Assembly (NCBI GenBank): GCA_030522415.1
Contig: CM060104.1
Location: 22,127,325-22,191,324, forward strand
Source of the DNA: Channallabes apus
Lineage: Eukaryota; Chordata; Actinopteri; Siluriformes; Clariidae
DNA: 64,000 nt
Reading direction: 5' to 3'
Below the pieces are notes generated by a model. It saw only the letters and a program-made list of their open reading frames with translations, had not been told where the DNA came from and ran no database searches. The translations under genes were made by a program, and so were the position numbers. Below are positions 43,301 to 54,239 of this stretch, piece by piece (within the stretch, counting starts at the first letter, position 1; the number at the start of each line of letters is the position of its first letter).

Positions 43301-44100
43301 GGTATGTGTTTTACCTTGCATTGTTTGTATTGCTGCATAATTCAGAAATAAGATTTATATGTAAATGTATATTATGGCCAAATTAATAAACCCAGCATTG
43401 GGGTTTTTTTTTAGGATTTAATCTTTCACAGATCATTATATCTCCTCACATACATGCCTATTTTCTAGTTCAGAGGGTTTTAGATGTCTGTACAGCCGAT
43501 TGAAAACCAAAAAATCAATACATAATTTCAGTGTAAGCCATTAATGACTAATTAGTTGTCTCAAAAAATGTGGATATGGATAAGAACATAGTTCAGGGAA
43601 CTTGTTACCTGACAGATGAGTAGTTGTAAGTGTATGATTTAACATTGCATGCAAGTGACACACTGATAATATTACAACCACAATAATTGTAATATTGACC
43701 TTACATGTAAATTTTCCTGAAGGTGAAGTAATCCTGAGTAATTTCATTCACAGAATCATGTTGGCCAATTTCAATGAGGGGTGTTGGCCAACTTCAAAAG
43801 AAGCCATTTAGAGCTACAACCGTATTCAATATAATTCAAGGTAATTTTGGCTTCATGACGTGAAATTTTGTACTATTTATTAAATTTTTTGTTATTGGTA
43901 CCTTTGATCAATCCATGGAATATTGTCTAAAAGGCCACAGAAATGTCCTGTTCGCACAATTACACACCTACTTATGGAACTTTCTCAAGCAGTGTTTTGA
44001 AGGTGACATTTGAGTGTTCATGTTTTTGTTCTTGTTTAACTTCTGTATAATTGTTACTATTTACTGTTACACTATATATTTAGCATTTATTTAAAAATGT
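43301..44100. other. No recognised feature
   Basis: AT-rich spacer; no long frame and no repeat end identified. It may hold more remains of the DUF4806-like gene, for example after ATTCACAG near 43750. Confidence 0.4.
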
Positions 44101-44145
44101 TATATAATTTGTGTATGTATGAGATATACACACACACGTGTAATG

Positions 44146-44206
<61 letters not shown>
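44146..44206. repeat. (TA)n microsatellite
   Basis: About 30 uninterrupted TA units preceded by a short ACACAC run. Read by chance as Tyr-Ile repeats on the minus strand. Confidence 0.98.
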
Positions 44207-44211
<5 letters not shown>

Positions 44212-44224
44212 AATTCTTATTTGT

Positions 44225-44575
44225 TTAATACAAAATGTTTTGTAATGTAAACGTTGATTAAACGTTGTATAGACGTTGAGGTCCGACTGGACTGATTTTG
44301 GACGGTTTTTGAACCATTTGTATTCCGATGTGCATTCCACAATAAGGACGTTTATATTCAGGCTAATAAGTACACTGACATTAGCAGAAGCACATCTTAA
44401 AAACATCCAGACGACGTCACATTAGACGTCCAGAAAAGACGGCGAATATACGGTAAGTTGACGTCAAAGACGTCCGTTCAACTTTCATTTTTGAACTATT
44501 TTTCAACCATGACGGAGCGACGTCATTTCAACGGTCATCAAACGTCCGAATGTTTGCTGGGTATGGTCATCATAC
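44225..44575. repeat. Dispersed repeat rich in GACGT motifs
   Basis: Over 350 bases carry many ACGTT, GACGTC and ACGTCC words and end AATGTTTGCTGGGTATGG. This is the style of a common fish non-autonomous transposon. No coding frame. Confidence 0.5.
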
Positions 44576-44580
44576 TTTTC

Positions 44581-44586
44581 TTTAAT
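44581..44586 (-). terminator. Probable polyadenylation signal of the six-exon transposase gene
   Basis: ATTAAA on the minus strand, about 35 bases after the stop codon at 44621. Confidence 0.45.
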
Positions 44587-44620
44587 AAATAAGAAAAAAA
44601 ACATTGTAACGGACTACATT

Positions 44621-46100
44621 TTACATCCCAGTAGCACACCCGTTGCGCTCTACCACCATCGGCAAAACCTTCTGAAGATTATCAATATATTTATCGCACG
44701 AAATTTTGGTCAAGCGATCTCTCCAGAAAGTCACAATGGCTTGAACAAGCTCATCTTTGTTCCGTGGCTTGGCCTCACGTCTGATGAACTCCTTCAGCGC
44801 ATGCCAAACCATCTTGATCGGGTTGAGATCAGGAGACCTACATGTAAGGAATACAGGTTAGAGAAAATTGTCATGTGCACATTTCATAATCCAGTTCATC
44901 TAAAATAATGGAACAGAATGGAATGTAAGAAACATACTCGGCTGGTGTTTTCACCCAGTTGATCCCCGCCTCAGCAATACACTGTCTTGCCGCTGTATGT
45001 GTTGGGTCATTGTCTATTAAAAGAAACGTTTTTAAACACATAGAATATTTATAACACTAAAGCACATATGATTTCACTAGCATAAATTACAAAATATCAC
45101 ATGCTTGTTATTTTTTTTTACCTTGGAAGAAGCGATGAGGTCCGTTAAAGTCTTGTTGAATGTATGGCGCCAACGAAGATTTTATTATGCTTTCTTCGTA
45201 ATAAAGCCGGTCCATAATTCCTGTAAATTTTAAAGTCGAAATTCAGTCATATTAATCAACTTTTCCGCTACTGTATTTTGTTAAGTAGAAACGTGCTGTA
45301 CAATATATAGAACTAACCTTCAAAGACAACCATTGGTCCTGGTCCCTGACGGGATATGGTCCCCCAAACATGAACTTTTATGGGATGTTTGACCTTAAGT
45401 TTCTCTACGTGCCGTTCCAAAGCCACAGTTGTTTCGTCAGCAAAGATTACATTGTCAAAGGTCTCTTTGACAGCCATCCACTGTTGTGCTTGGCTAAGAC
45501 GCAGGGCCTTGTTGGCGTCCCGAATCATAGGGTCGGTTCTAAAAGATAGAAAACAAGTCTATATAAGGTATGTGTGTGTTAAAGCTAAATATAAATGAAT
45601 AGTCGCTAAAATTATCATAGTCGCTTACCGGGCTTTGCAATAGTTCCATCCAAGTTTCTTTATGGACCTTCTAATGGTGTTAATTGATATTTTAAACTGC
45701 AGTCGAGTCTGAAGCTCGTCTTGAATCTGTTTAGCAGACAGTTTATCATTCTCTTGCAGCATTTCTTCAATGCACTGAAGTACAGCACTATATAAATAAA
45801 AAGTACATTTTATTCGATGTTAGATTAATGTAAAATATAGATTTTATACAAAACAATTAGTAACATACCACAATTAGTAACATACCTGGTCACTTTCATT
45901 GCATTTGGTGGTTTTGTTGCCGGAATCAGGCCACGAGAACGACAATGCCGTCTGATTGTGTTGTCAGAGACACGAACACCTGACAGTTTCAAGAATGTCC
46001 TGATGCTAGATAAAAGGTGTCCTTCTATCCATAGAGACCTGATTTTGATGCTCATCTCAGGGGAAATCTTCGTCATGGTCGATAGTGAGGCAGAAAGCAT
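44621..46100 (-). CDS. Intact six-exon Tc1/mariner-type transposase-like gene, third catalytic residue Lys
   Basis: Exons on the minus strand are 46100-45886, 45787-45629, 45538-45318, 45220-45122, 45013-44938 and 44837-44621. Every intron (76-106 bp) is GT-AG and all phases fit. The 987 nt give 328 residues, or 320 from the Met at codon 9. Residues 10-60 and 73-125 are two helix-turn-helix modules ([40 protein letters not shown]). The DDE core shows Asp159 in VIFADETTV, Asp232 in FFQDNDPTH and [11 protein letters not shown], where Lys265 stands in place of Glu. The gap from Asp232 is 32 residues, two fewer than usual. No flanking inverted repeats were found. Known family: cut-and-paste DNA transposase. 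Inference: a transposon with natural introns that has lost catalysis, or a domesticated DNA-binding protein. Confidence 0.85.
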
Positions 46101-47280
46101 GAATTAAAAAAATTATGGACTAGTATTTAAAAAGAGACCACGCAGCAGTTAAACCAATGCATGTGGGTGGGACGGGGAACAGGACCCACCCACTTTTTAA
46201 GATCAGTGATACAGTATTGGATCCAGTCACTTTTACATCTAAAATTCTAATTCAGCACAAAAGTTCACATTTTAATTTTCTTTTTCTTTTTAAAACGCCA
46301 TGGAAGCTGTGGCTATATTCATGAATCAAGAATGATATCATTTGAACTTAAAAAAAAAACAAAAACAGGATTCACCGTTCATTTCAATGAACTTGTTTCT
46401 GGTGGAGAGTGTCACAAAAAGAGTAAAAAAAAATTCAGACTACTACTTGTCCACAGTATTAATTAATCTGTCACTTATTTGAGTTACCTATTTGGTGCAT
46501 TTAATATTTTTAGACACTATAGGTTGTGTTATTATTTCTTAAGACATCCCACGGTACACAAAAAAAAGGAAGTTGGCTACCTGTTACATGTACTAAAATG
46601 TAATATGTATTTTGTACATAATAATTTCATGGTTCCAAGATGAACATGAATAAATTGTTGTATTTGCATGAAATTCAACAACTTAACATGCATTAGATAA
46701 TATCAAATATCAAAAGCAAACATCGGGAGAAGAGAACACAGTTTGTTGAGAAGAACGTTTGGCGGGTCGTGTGGAAAAGGTGAGCAGGAATTAATTCCCA
46801 TCTTTCTAAATAGAAACGAAATACTGAACATACATGTCACCTGCTGTTTAGCGATGTTTATTTTGGTTTAAGCTATTTCTTGTATTTTTAAATACCGACG
46901 GTTATATGCGTGTGCTTAATCTGCGGTTCGGTTCTGGTTTCGGTCTGTTCTCATGAGTTGTGAAGCGATAGGAACGTATAAATATTTTTCATTTGCTAAT
47001 TTAAGTATCATGAATTTTAATTGAATATCTATCTCTGTATTTTTTTCACAGCAGTTTGTGACTGAAAGTGTCCTGTCTGCACCTGACTTCAAGAGTTTCC
47101 TGACCAACCGTATCTGTCATATTTAAAAGTCATAACGTACAGTTTCTGTTGGTGCTTAATTTTTTTCTATATGATTAATACTTATTTGTGGTGTTTTATG
47201 TTTTGTACATCTTTTCAAATTGAGACCTCATTTGTAAGTTGCTGCTGGTGTAAAACATGTTTTTTTTAATTAAATATAAA
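46101..47280. other. Upstream of the transposase-like gene; no firm feature
   Basis: TATTTAAA-like sequence near 46120 could serve the minus-strand gene as a TATA box. A possible short plus-strand spliced transcript has a donor AAAG/GTGAGC at about 46780 and an acceptor CACAG at about 47052. Nothing recognisable is encoded. Confidence 0.3.
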
Positions 47281-47283
47281 ATA

Positions 47284-47620
47284 AAAATCCCCGTTTTATC
47301 CTGTTTGTCTTATGCTTCCTTTTTTCACGGAATTCTGTTGACCTTGAAATTAAAATTTAATTGAGTTGGATCAACTTAATTCACAACTGAAAAATTTGTT
47401 GCACCAACCCTATTAACTTATGTTAGCAGTATTAAATTAGGTTGGACGCAGCTGTAGTAAATAAGTTAAATGAACCTAATAAAATGTATTTGACTGAACC
47501 TAAGAACATTAGGTTGGGCCAACAAAATTGCTTAATGCTGAAAGAAAGACATTAATTCAGGTGTAATTTCTTTCCATGATTTAATTATGTTCATTCAACA
47601 AGTTCTTTTTTTGAGTGTAT
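47284..47620. repeat. MITE-like AT-rich element ending GAGTGTA
   Basis: A 340-bp AT-rich unit with repeated AACTTAA, AACCTAA and AGGTTGG words ends TTCTTTTTTTGAGTGTA, similar to the edge near 5600. Confidence 0.45.
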
Positions 47621-47751
47621 ATGCAATCTCTTTCTTATTGCTTATTTTATTTCATATATTACCTTACCTATCTGCTTCTCTGCTTTTCTTCTTCCTCCTC
47701 CTCCTCCTTTTTTTTCTTAGTGTCCTGAATGTAGTGTGATCTAGTGAGGAT

Positions 47752-47965
47752 AGGTGTTAACAATAGGGCGATTAAGCCCTGGCAGAATGCATGGGGATTA
47801 AAACGAACTATAAATGGGTGTTAATATTAGGGCGATTAAGCCCTGGCAGAATGCATGGGGATTAAAACGAACTATAAATGGGTGTTAATATTAGGGCGAT
47901 TAAACCCTGGCAGAATGTATGGGGATTAAAACACACTACAAATTGTGTGATTATTAGGGCGATTA
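47752..47965. repeat. 64-bp tandem repeat, about 3.3 units
   Basis: AGGGCGATTAAGCCCTGGCA starts at 47765, 47829 and 47893, with a decayed fourth start at 47956. The first two full units differ by only a few bases. Each unit has a small inverted motif (AGGGCGATTAAGCCCT) that could form a hairpin. Unit size and lack of separate spacers exclude a CRISPR array. Confidence 0.92.
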
Positions 47966-48189
47966 CAACGAAGAATAGATTATCAAGTATGGATTAATGC
48001 TTAACAGTCGCGCAATTACGTAGTTAATGTTTAAAAAACACCATTTTAATAATTTAAATAACAATCAACAATTTGTGATTAACGATCATATATATAATTT
48101 TTATTTTATGAAACCCCTAACTGCACAAAGTACGCCACACTTTCTGCAGTCCATATAGTAAACTAGCCTGTAAAATCTACAGTGAACGC

Positions 48190-48430
48190 AAAATCACATT
48201 GCAATTAACAATAGCGAAAGCGCTTTACCGGAAATCTGAAAATTATAGTTTGAAAATGGCCCGCGCTTACATGCTCACATTTCGCGGTTCTTTATACATG
48301 TGATTGGCCATGCAAGGTGTTTCCGCCTAGCAACAAGAGAAATAATGCGCTGATTGGTCCTTTTGCTTCTGTCTGTTCTGTTGTTGACACCAAGTTTGAA
48401 GACGGACGTTTTTCTTCTATGTTCGGTAAG
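48190..48430 (+). promoter_or_regulatory. Candidate promoter with 5' exon, unknown transcript
   Basis: CpG-containing stretch with inverted CCAAT boxes (GATTGGCC near 48303, GATTGGTC near 48353) and a strong donor TTCG/GTAAGT at about 48427. A possible downstream exon follows TCTGTTACAG at about 49178. No coding potential was recognised, so a non-coding RNA or a lost gene is possible. Confidence 0.3.
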
Positions 48431-49969
48431 TAAATTGTGTAGATATGAAGTGAAATATGCTTATTTAAATCTTTGTGGTACTTTTCTATAATAAAAAGAC
48501 AACTCAGTCATGGTTTTTATTTCTGTGGGAAAGAACATGGCTGCCACTTCCGGGATTAATTAACGTTTCCCCCACCCCTTATCTTGCCATTAAGTAACGA
48601 CATTTTCTTAATGATTTTGTGATGGTATGGTTATTGAAACGACAACTTATTTCTCATTTTACCAGTTTGGTGTACATATTTGATGATGTCTCCTAATCGT
48701 TTCTCTGTGAGAGAAAGAACATGGCGTTAGACCACGCGGGTTATTTTATCAGCCAATTTTGTCAGTGTCGCCATTAATTAACAATATATTGAGCATAATG
48801 TTATCAAGTTATGACTGAGATGTCGAAAATTTTGACTTGTACAGAGCATATGTGGAGTATGCAAATTCTAGGTTAATTGTGTTATAAGAACATTGCTAGT
48901 TTTTGATACTATAGCTGAGACTAATTAGGCTAGTGATTTTTTTTTTTAAATAGATGGTGAAATTACAGACCATCTTCACACTGGTCACCAGTAATTAGTT
49001 ATACAGTTAACAGCCTATCAGTTGTACCTTCCATCATATGATTGTCACTTTCAGAGCCTTTATTTGCACAATTAGGTAAGACAATACAATACTATAATAC
49101 AATCTGAATTATAGTGTAATTTATATATTTTTTTACTGACTTTGTTAAACTTACTATTTTCAACTTTTCTGTTACAGGTGACATTAAACAAGGACATGTG
49201 GAAGTGTAAGTACTGCATTTTTGGCTCTGCAAAAAGAGGGGAACTTCTCAAACATTATAGTTTGAAAAATGGTTTTGCTTAAGAAACATCACTGTGATAC
49301 TTTAACACCATTCTTTGTTTTTTTTCCCACCTTGATTTCTTGATTTCCATTACACATTTTATGAAGAATAAAAAGCATGTTTAAATTGTAAAATGCAGAG
49401 TTCTACAACTGATGTTCAGTTGTTTGTTTGGGATATTGTACACCTCTGTAGTGTGGTTGTGACTCGATAATATTTCCACAACAGTATAGTTTGTACTGTA
49501 ATACTGTGAAATTTTGGTAACACTATATGTTGACTGTTTTATTTTAGTTTGCAATGTTTGCAAAAAGCTTAAATGGTCAAATTTAATAGTTATGTTTACA
49601 TTAACATAATACTTATATGGAGTATATATGTGCATAGAGTTGTACAATTGACATACTGCACTAGTTAATTTTTTTATACCACATTTAAAGTGAGGCTATA
49701 ACCTTATTTACAGTACAGTATAGTGTTCACTGTTTTCAATAATATCGTGCCATTTTGTCAATAAAAATATCTAAGATTAAATATGCTGTTCCTTGTTTTA
49801 TTTCAGTTCGGTGTGCACAAAGCTTGCAGTCAAATATAAGAACATTGTTTAACAGTTTTAAGTTACATTTTCATGTTGAGTTAACTTAAACATATAAGTA
49901 CACTTAAAAAAATTAATACCAAGTGAACACGATCGTACGGAAGTACATTTAAATAAGTGCTAAGTTTGT

Positions 49970-50045
49970 TGAATTAAAATTTTATTTGTCACATACAGAG
50001 TCATACACAGTATAATATGCAGTGAAATGCTTAATGATTGATTGA
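49970..50045 (+). repeat. Short LINE 3'-end fragment
   Basis: TTTTATTTGTCACATACAGA and TATGCAGTGAAATGCTTAAT match, in order, the 3' tail of the LINE at 1990-2065. Confidence 0.65.
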
Positions 50046-51690
50046 ACTGAATGATTTAAGTACAGTCTACAAAACCGACAAGTTAAATAAACTTAAATAT
50101 GCAAGTTTTGGAAGATTCCATTACCCAATTAAATTGAGGCAACAAGTTTACTCAATTTATTCCAATTAACGGGTTTTCAGTGAATACATAAACATTTTTG
50201 TATTGTGAAATATTTTTATACTCCTAAGTGGTTTTAAAACTTAATTTCCACTTTATACATTACATCCGCATGCGTGGTAATATAAACACACACTCTTTAC
50301 TGACCTGTAACTTTCCATGTAAAATAGGTACAGTACATCATTATGAATAAATTGTTTAAATATATGTTTCTGGAGTTAATGATCATTGGGACAATTGTTG
50401 TCAAGGGTGGCCAGATCGGCTTGGTTGCTTGTTGTTCCGCATTGTGGTACCGCGGGATGTCTTTGAAAACTGGGCATCCACAACAAACTGGGATGGTTCC
50501 AGAGGCAAACGTGGACTGCCAGTAAACGTGATAAATTTTCCGATGATTACGGTGGCCCAGAAGTTTCCCTTCCTGACTAGCGGTGACAAGTGGATCAAGG
50601 ACAGAATTAACACATTTTTACACTCACCGCACATAGATGTTTACACTACTAAACGTTTACACTACACTACTACATTTTGTTTTAGCTCTATTTTATTTCA
50701 TTTGTTCATTTCTAACACTTTATTTTAACATGATTGGTACTGTACAGTATGTGTGTAAAACATTTGATTCATACTAATTTTTTATTCTGATTTGCTCTTT
50801 GTTTTTAGTTATTTCTATATTTAAATTGGGATGCCTTTTACTGTTACAAATTTAGCTCTTGTCAAAATAATAAAAATGTTTCTTACAACCCCTGTGGTGT
50901 TGTTTGTGCTGTTGTTCTTTAATAATACCAATAATCAGATACAAACGGAGTCTGTCTAAACGAAAATTAACCAATGCTTTTTTAACTCATTATGTGTATA
51001 TTTTTCATGTTTATTTGGATAAAGTATGTAATGATTTGGTCTACTCTAAGTGTGTGTGTGTGTGTGACAGAGAGGGGTGTCGCGGTCGTGAAACAAAGGC
51101 TCAGCTAAAAAACGTTAGGCACATCAGGGGTGCATTTCAGTTTCTCTGAATGTATAGGTGAGAACAGCTGATTCACACCTGGGGAGGGTGAATAATTTGC
51201 ATTTGAGTGTTGTCTGGCATTGATCTACCAGAGCCAAGTGAAAAGAAGCACAATCAACCTGAACAGGTAAGCTGGAATAAAATCAGTAGCAGCATTAACT
51301 AAAGTAATTAGCATAAGAATAAGTTACTAGTTTACTAGCGTGAGCTAATGCTGCTACTGATTGATTTAATTTCAGCTTACATGTTCAGTTTTATTGCCAT
51401 TCTTTTTAAAATATTGTCTTTCAGTTTTATATGTTTGTCTTGATGTCCTTTCATTTGTTTCTTGTATTGTGTTATATTTTTATACTAGTAACTGGTGTGC
51501 AGAAATTTATCTCTGCATTAACGAGCCAATGTATTATGATGTGGGCTTCTGTGGGCCAGGAAGTCCAGGGCCTTTTTGGTCCCAGTCCGCCCCTGGCCCA
51601 CATGACATGACTGAATTAGGCACGGCTGGTGAGCTATCCTTGCTAATGATCCCAGGCTTGCACCACGCGCTATAAAATACTTGGGGTTTG
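50046..51690. other. No firm feature; one unexplained open block
   Basis: Around 50435-50630 both strands stay open for about 75-80 codons in a locally GC-richer stretch (plus strand reads VPRDVFENWASTTNWDGSRG). I recognise no family on either strand. A (GT)n tract lies at 51050-51065. Confidence 0.35.
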
Positions 51691-52304
51691 TTGGGTTACA
51701 GCAGTGGTTCTCAAAGTGTGGGGCGCGCCCTACTAGTGGGGAATACAGACATGACAGGTGGGGTGCAATGAACGAGAGGAAATTAGTGGAAAATAATAGG
51801 AAAAAACTAAATCACACACAAATAAATGGATAATTAATACAAGTACATTTAAAATAACATCAGTTGTGGGCCGGGAGAAAAAGTGGAACCATAGTGCAAC
51901 AATAATGGTCTAACGTCGGACACACTTGAGCTGCCCTGCTCGAATCACAAACCTGCGCGAGCCACTGGGCAGCGCTGCGCGACACTGACAGAAATAAACC
52001 GCGCCGACCATCAAAGTAGATTTTACCCCGCTGGGATGCGCATGTACAATCCAGGCATGGCAAGACGGAAACAATATTAAACAGTCCTGACATTTTAAAT
52101 TGTTTTTAAATAAAACACAGTGGGTCGCGCAGGTTTGTGATTCGTGCGGCGCTGCACGATCCACCGGGCTGCGCAAATAAACCAGATCATCACTGCGCTA
52201 TTCAGATAGTCGCGCTGCACTGTATTTGCGCAGATATTCGGTTCAGTCGGGTGCCGCGGTTTCGTCCCACTTTTGCTGTGTTTGGCTTCACATACACTTC
52301 GACA

Positions 52305-52589
52305 ATGGAAGAAGACGGTGCAGCAGCAGTGAGTTTGCTTACATGTGACAAAACCAACAGCGAGGAGATTGTAAAGAAAAAAGCTGCATCGTCTGTGGTG
52401 TGGAATTGGTTTGGCTATAAGAAAAGTGATACGAATGAGATGAACGTGATTTGGAAGGTACGCAAGTGCACTGTTTTAACAAGTGGTGGAAACACGTCAA
52501 ACCTTTTCTATCATCTGAAATCCAAGCATCCAAACGAATATGGCCAAAGTAAAAAAAAATTCGGCAAACCTCAGCAATTCACAGTTTAA
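52305..52589 (+). pseudogene. BED zinc-finger piece of a hAT transposase (nested element)
   Basis: From the Met at about 52305 the frame reads MEEDGAAAVSLL, then SSVVWNWFGYKKSDTNE, then TSGGNTSNLFYHLKSKHPNE. This is a BED-type finger of the ZBED1-like group. The first zinc ligand Cys is replaced by Trp (IWKVRKC), so zinc binding is probably lost. The frame ends after the finger; the catalytic domain is absent. Confidence 0.75.
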
Positions 52590-52766
52590 ATAAAATTACA
52601 TTATGTAAAACAGTTTTTGTGTTTGAATTTTTATTTATGTATTTTCTGATACAAATTGCTATATTGTGATATATATCGTTATTGAGTTAGAAAATCGCTT
52701 CTCCTGTGTTAGAAGATTTTGGTTATATCGCCCACCCCTAATGAAGCCTAACTTGAGCTTGGATTC

Positions 52767-53039
52767 ATGGTGGGGATGGTGGGGGCAGAGGAGAGACTCG
52801 TGTGTGCTTTGTGTATTAAACCACTGGCAGCAGACTGCATGAGACCCAACAAATTAGGAAGACACTTAGAGACAACACACTCCAGTCACGTTAATAATCC
52901 ACTCGACTTCTTTCAAAGAAAGCTGGCAGAATACAGACAGCAGGAGAATCGCATGGTAACATCTGAATCAGTGGACAGCAAAGCACAAATGGCTTCATTC
53001 AAAGTTGGCCAGTGCAAAAAAACTACAAACGATTGTTGA
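52767..53039 (+). pseudogene. BED-like finger of a second hAT transposase (ZBED5/SCAND3-like)
   Basis: CALCIKPLAADCMRPNKLGR is followed by HLETTHSSHVNNPLDFFQRK, the zinc-finger and linker of the ZBED5/SCAND3-like group. It has two Cys and two His ligands in place. The frame stops soon after KAQMASFKVGQCKKT, where the catalytic part should begin. It belongs to the outer element. Confidence 0.8.
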
Positions 53040-53289
53040 GCAGCTAATAAACATGGGGTCAATTATGCAATGATAAGTGACAACGTAAGCCTTTTATAAC
53101 AATTGCACGTGTATTTTATCTGTTTTTAACTTGGTGGTGTTTGATCGTATTGGTTTAGAAATTGATATTTCAATAAACAGTAAACTTGTCAACAAAATAG
53201 TAACAATATCAGCCAAGTGGGGCTTGAAAATTCGCTCACCCCCTTAAGTGGGGAATGACAGAAAAAGTTTGAGAACCACTGGGTTACAG

Positions 53290-53980
53290 TGAATTTTACT
53301 ACGCGGTGTGAGTGCGACGGCCCTCACAGCAGCTCCTGCCTCCTTCCACTCACGCTGGCTCTGCTCTCCGCTATGACCGGACCGCCCCCCCCCCCCCACT
53401 CACGCTTCTTTTTTTCCCTGGGGCGCGTTCCATTTGCCCCGCTTGCATGCCGCACTTCCGTGTTGTTGTCACACCGCATAGTAAAAATCCCTTGTAACCC
53501 AACAAACCCCGAGTATTTTATAACGCGGGGTGCAAGCCCGGATAACTTGCCAGCCAAGGATTAAAAAAAGCAAAGGATAGCTCACCAGCCATGCCTATTT
53601 TGGCGGCTCCGGTCCTTCGCATATCTGAAGGGGAGGACGCCTAACTAGTGAGCGAGGAGCAATATTGATTTGGGCGCACACCGTGACAGGCTGAAAAAAC
53701 TATTGTCCTCAAAAATGTAACAGATGAGGACTCAGATTAATGTGCAAAGAATATATAATAAAACTATATAAGACTACATAGCCTTTATAAGACTCTACCT
53801 TAAGCGCACTCACAATTTTAAAAAAGTTATGATTTTGTAAATGTTTGAAAGCAAATAAGGTGCGCTGTTCTGTATTGTTTTTGGTGAACTTGAGCTCGAG
53901 TCAGAAAATGAACGCAAATGTTTTTTAAAATGGTCAGAGTCAGTCTGCTTGCTGTTTTTCCCGACGCATTCATAATCATT
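53290..53980. other. GC-richer spacer, no recognised gene
   Basis: Poly-C at 53387-53398 and CpG dinucleotides give short frames on both strands. Sequence on both sides of the hAT element (51480-51690, 53290-53660) has similar words in inverse order (TAACCCAACAAACCCC, AGCTCACCAGCC), so the hAT element may sit in the loop of an older inverted repeat. Confidence 0.45.
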
Positions 53981-53984
53981 AGAT

Positions 53985-54162
53985 TACTTACATTTATCCA
54001 GAGCGACTTACATTTTTATCTCATTACACATCTGAGCAGTTGAGGGTTAAGTGTTTTGTCAAGAGCCCAACAGTGACAACTTGGTGGTTGTGGGGTTTGG
54101 ACCTGGGATCTTCCGAACTGTAGTCCAATGCCTTAACCACTGAGCTACCCTTACCCTACTTC
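53985..54162 (-). repeat. tRNA-derived SINE, inverted
   Basis: Read on the minus strand it opens AAGGGTAGCTCAGTGGTTAA (tRNA A-box region). A B-box-like GGTCCAAACCCC, the core TGTCACTGTTGGGCTC and an end in AAATGTAAGTCGCTCTGGAT follow. Confidence 0.8.
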
Positions 54163-54239
54163 TGCCACTCTGGAAAACTTCATGCATGCGGTTTAGCGCT
54201 GATTTAGACTATGTAGGAAATTAAAGAGGGGGATCACGA

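Larger units (their letters stand above)
51702..53281 (+). mobile_element. hAT-superfamily transposon with perfect target duplication
   Basis: Ends CAGTGGTTCTCAAAG and (inverted) CAGTGGTTCTCAAAC are flanked by the 8-bp duplication GGTTACAG at 51694-51701 and 53282-53289. These are classic hAT (Charlie-like) termini. The 1580-bp element keeps only N-terminal coding pieces and is non-autonomous. A second hAT-like end (ATATCGCCCACCCCTA, about 52724-52740) inside suggests another element nested in it. Confidence 0.95.

Noticed and set aside
44080..44406. Frame with Tyr-Ile repeats on the minus strand
   Set aside because: It translates the (TA)n microsatellite.
47752..47965. Possible CRISPR-like array
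   Set aside because: The repeats are contiguous 64-bp units with no distinct spacers, and the host is a vertebrate. It is an ordinary tandem repeat.
53289..53564. Overlapping frames on both strands at 53289-53564
   Set aside because: GC-rich, poly-C-containing DNA gives long frames by chance. No motif was recognised.
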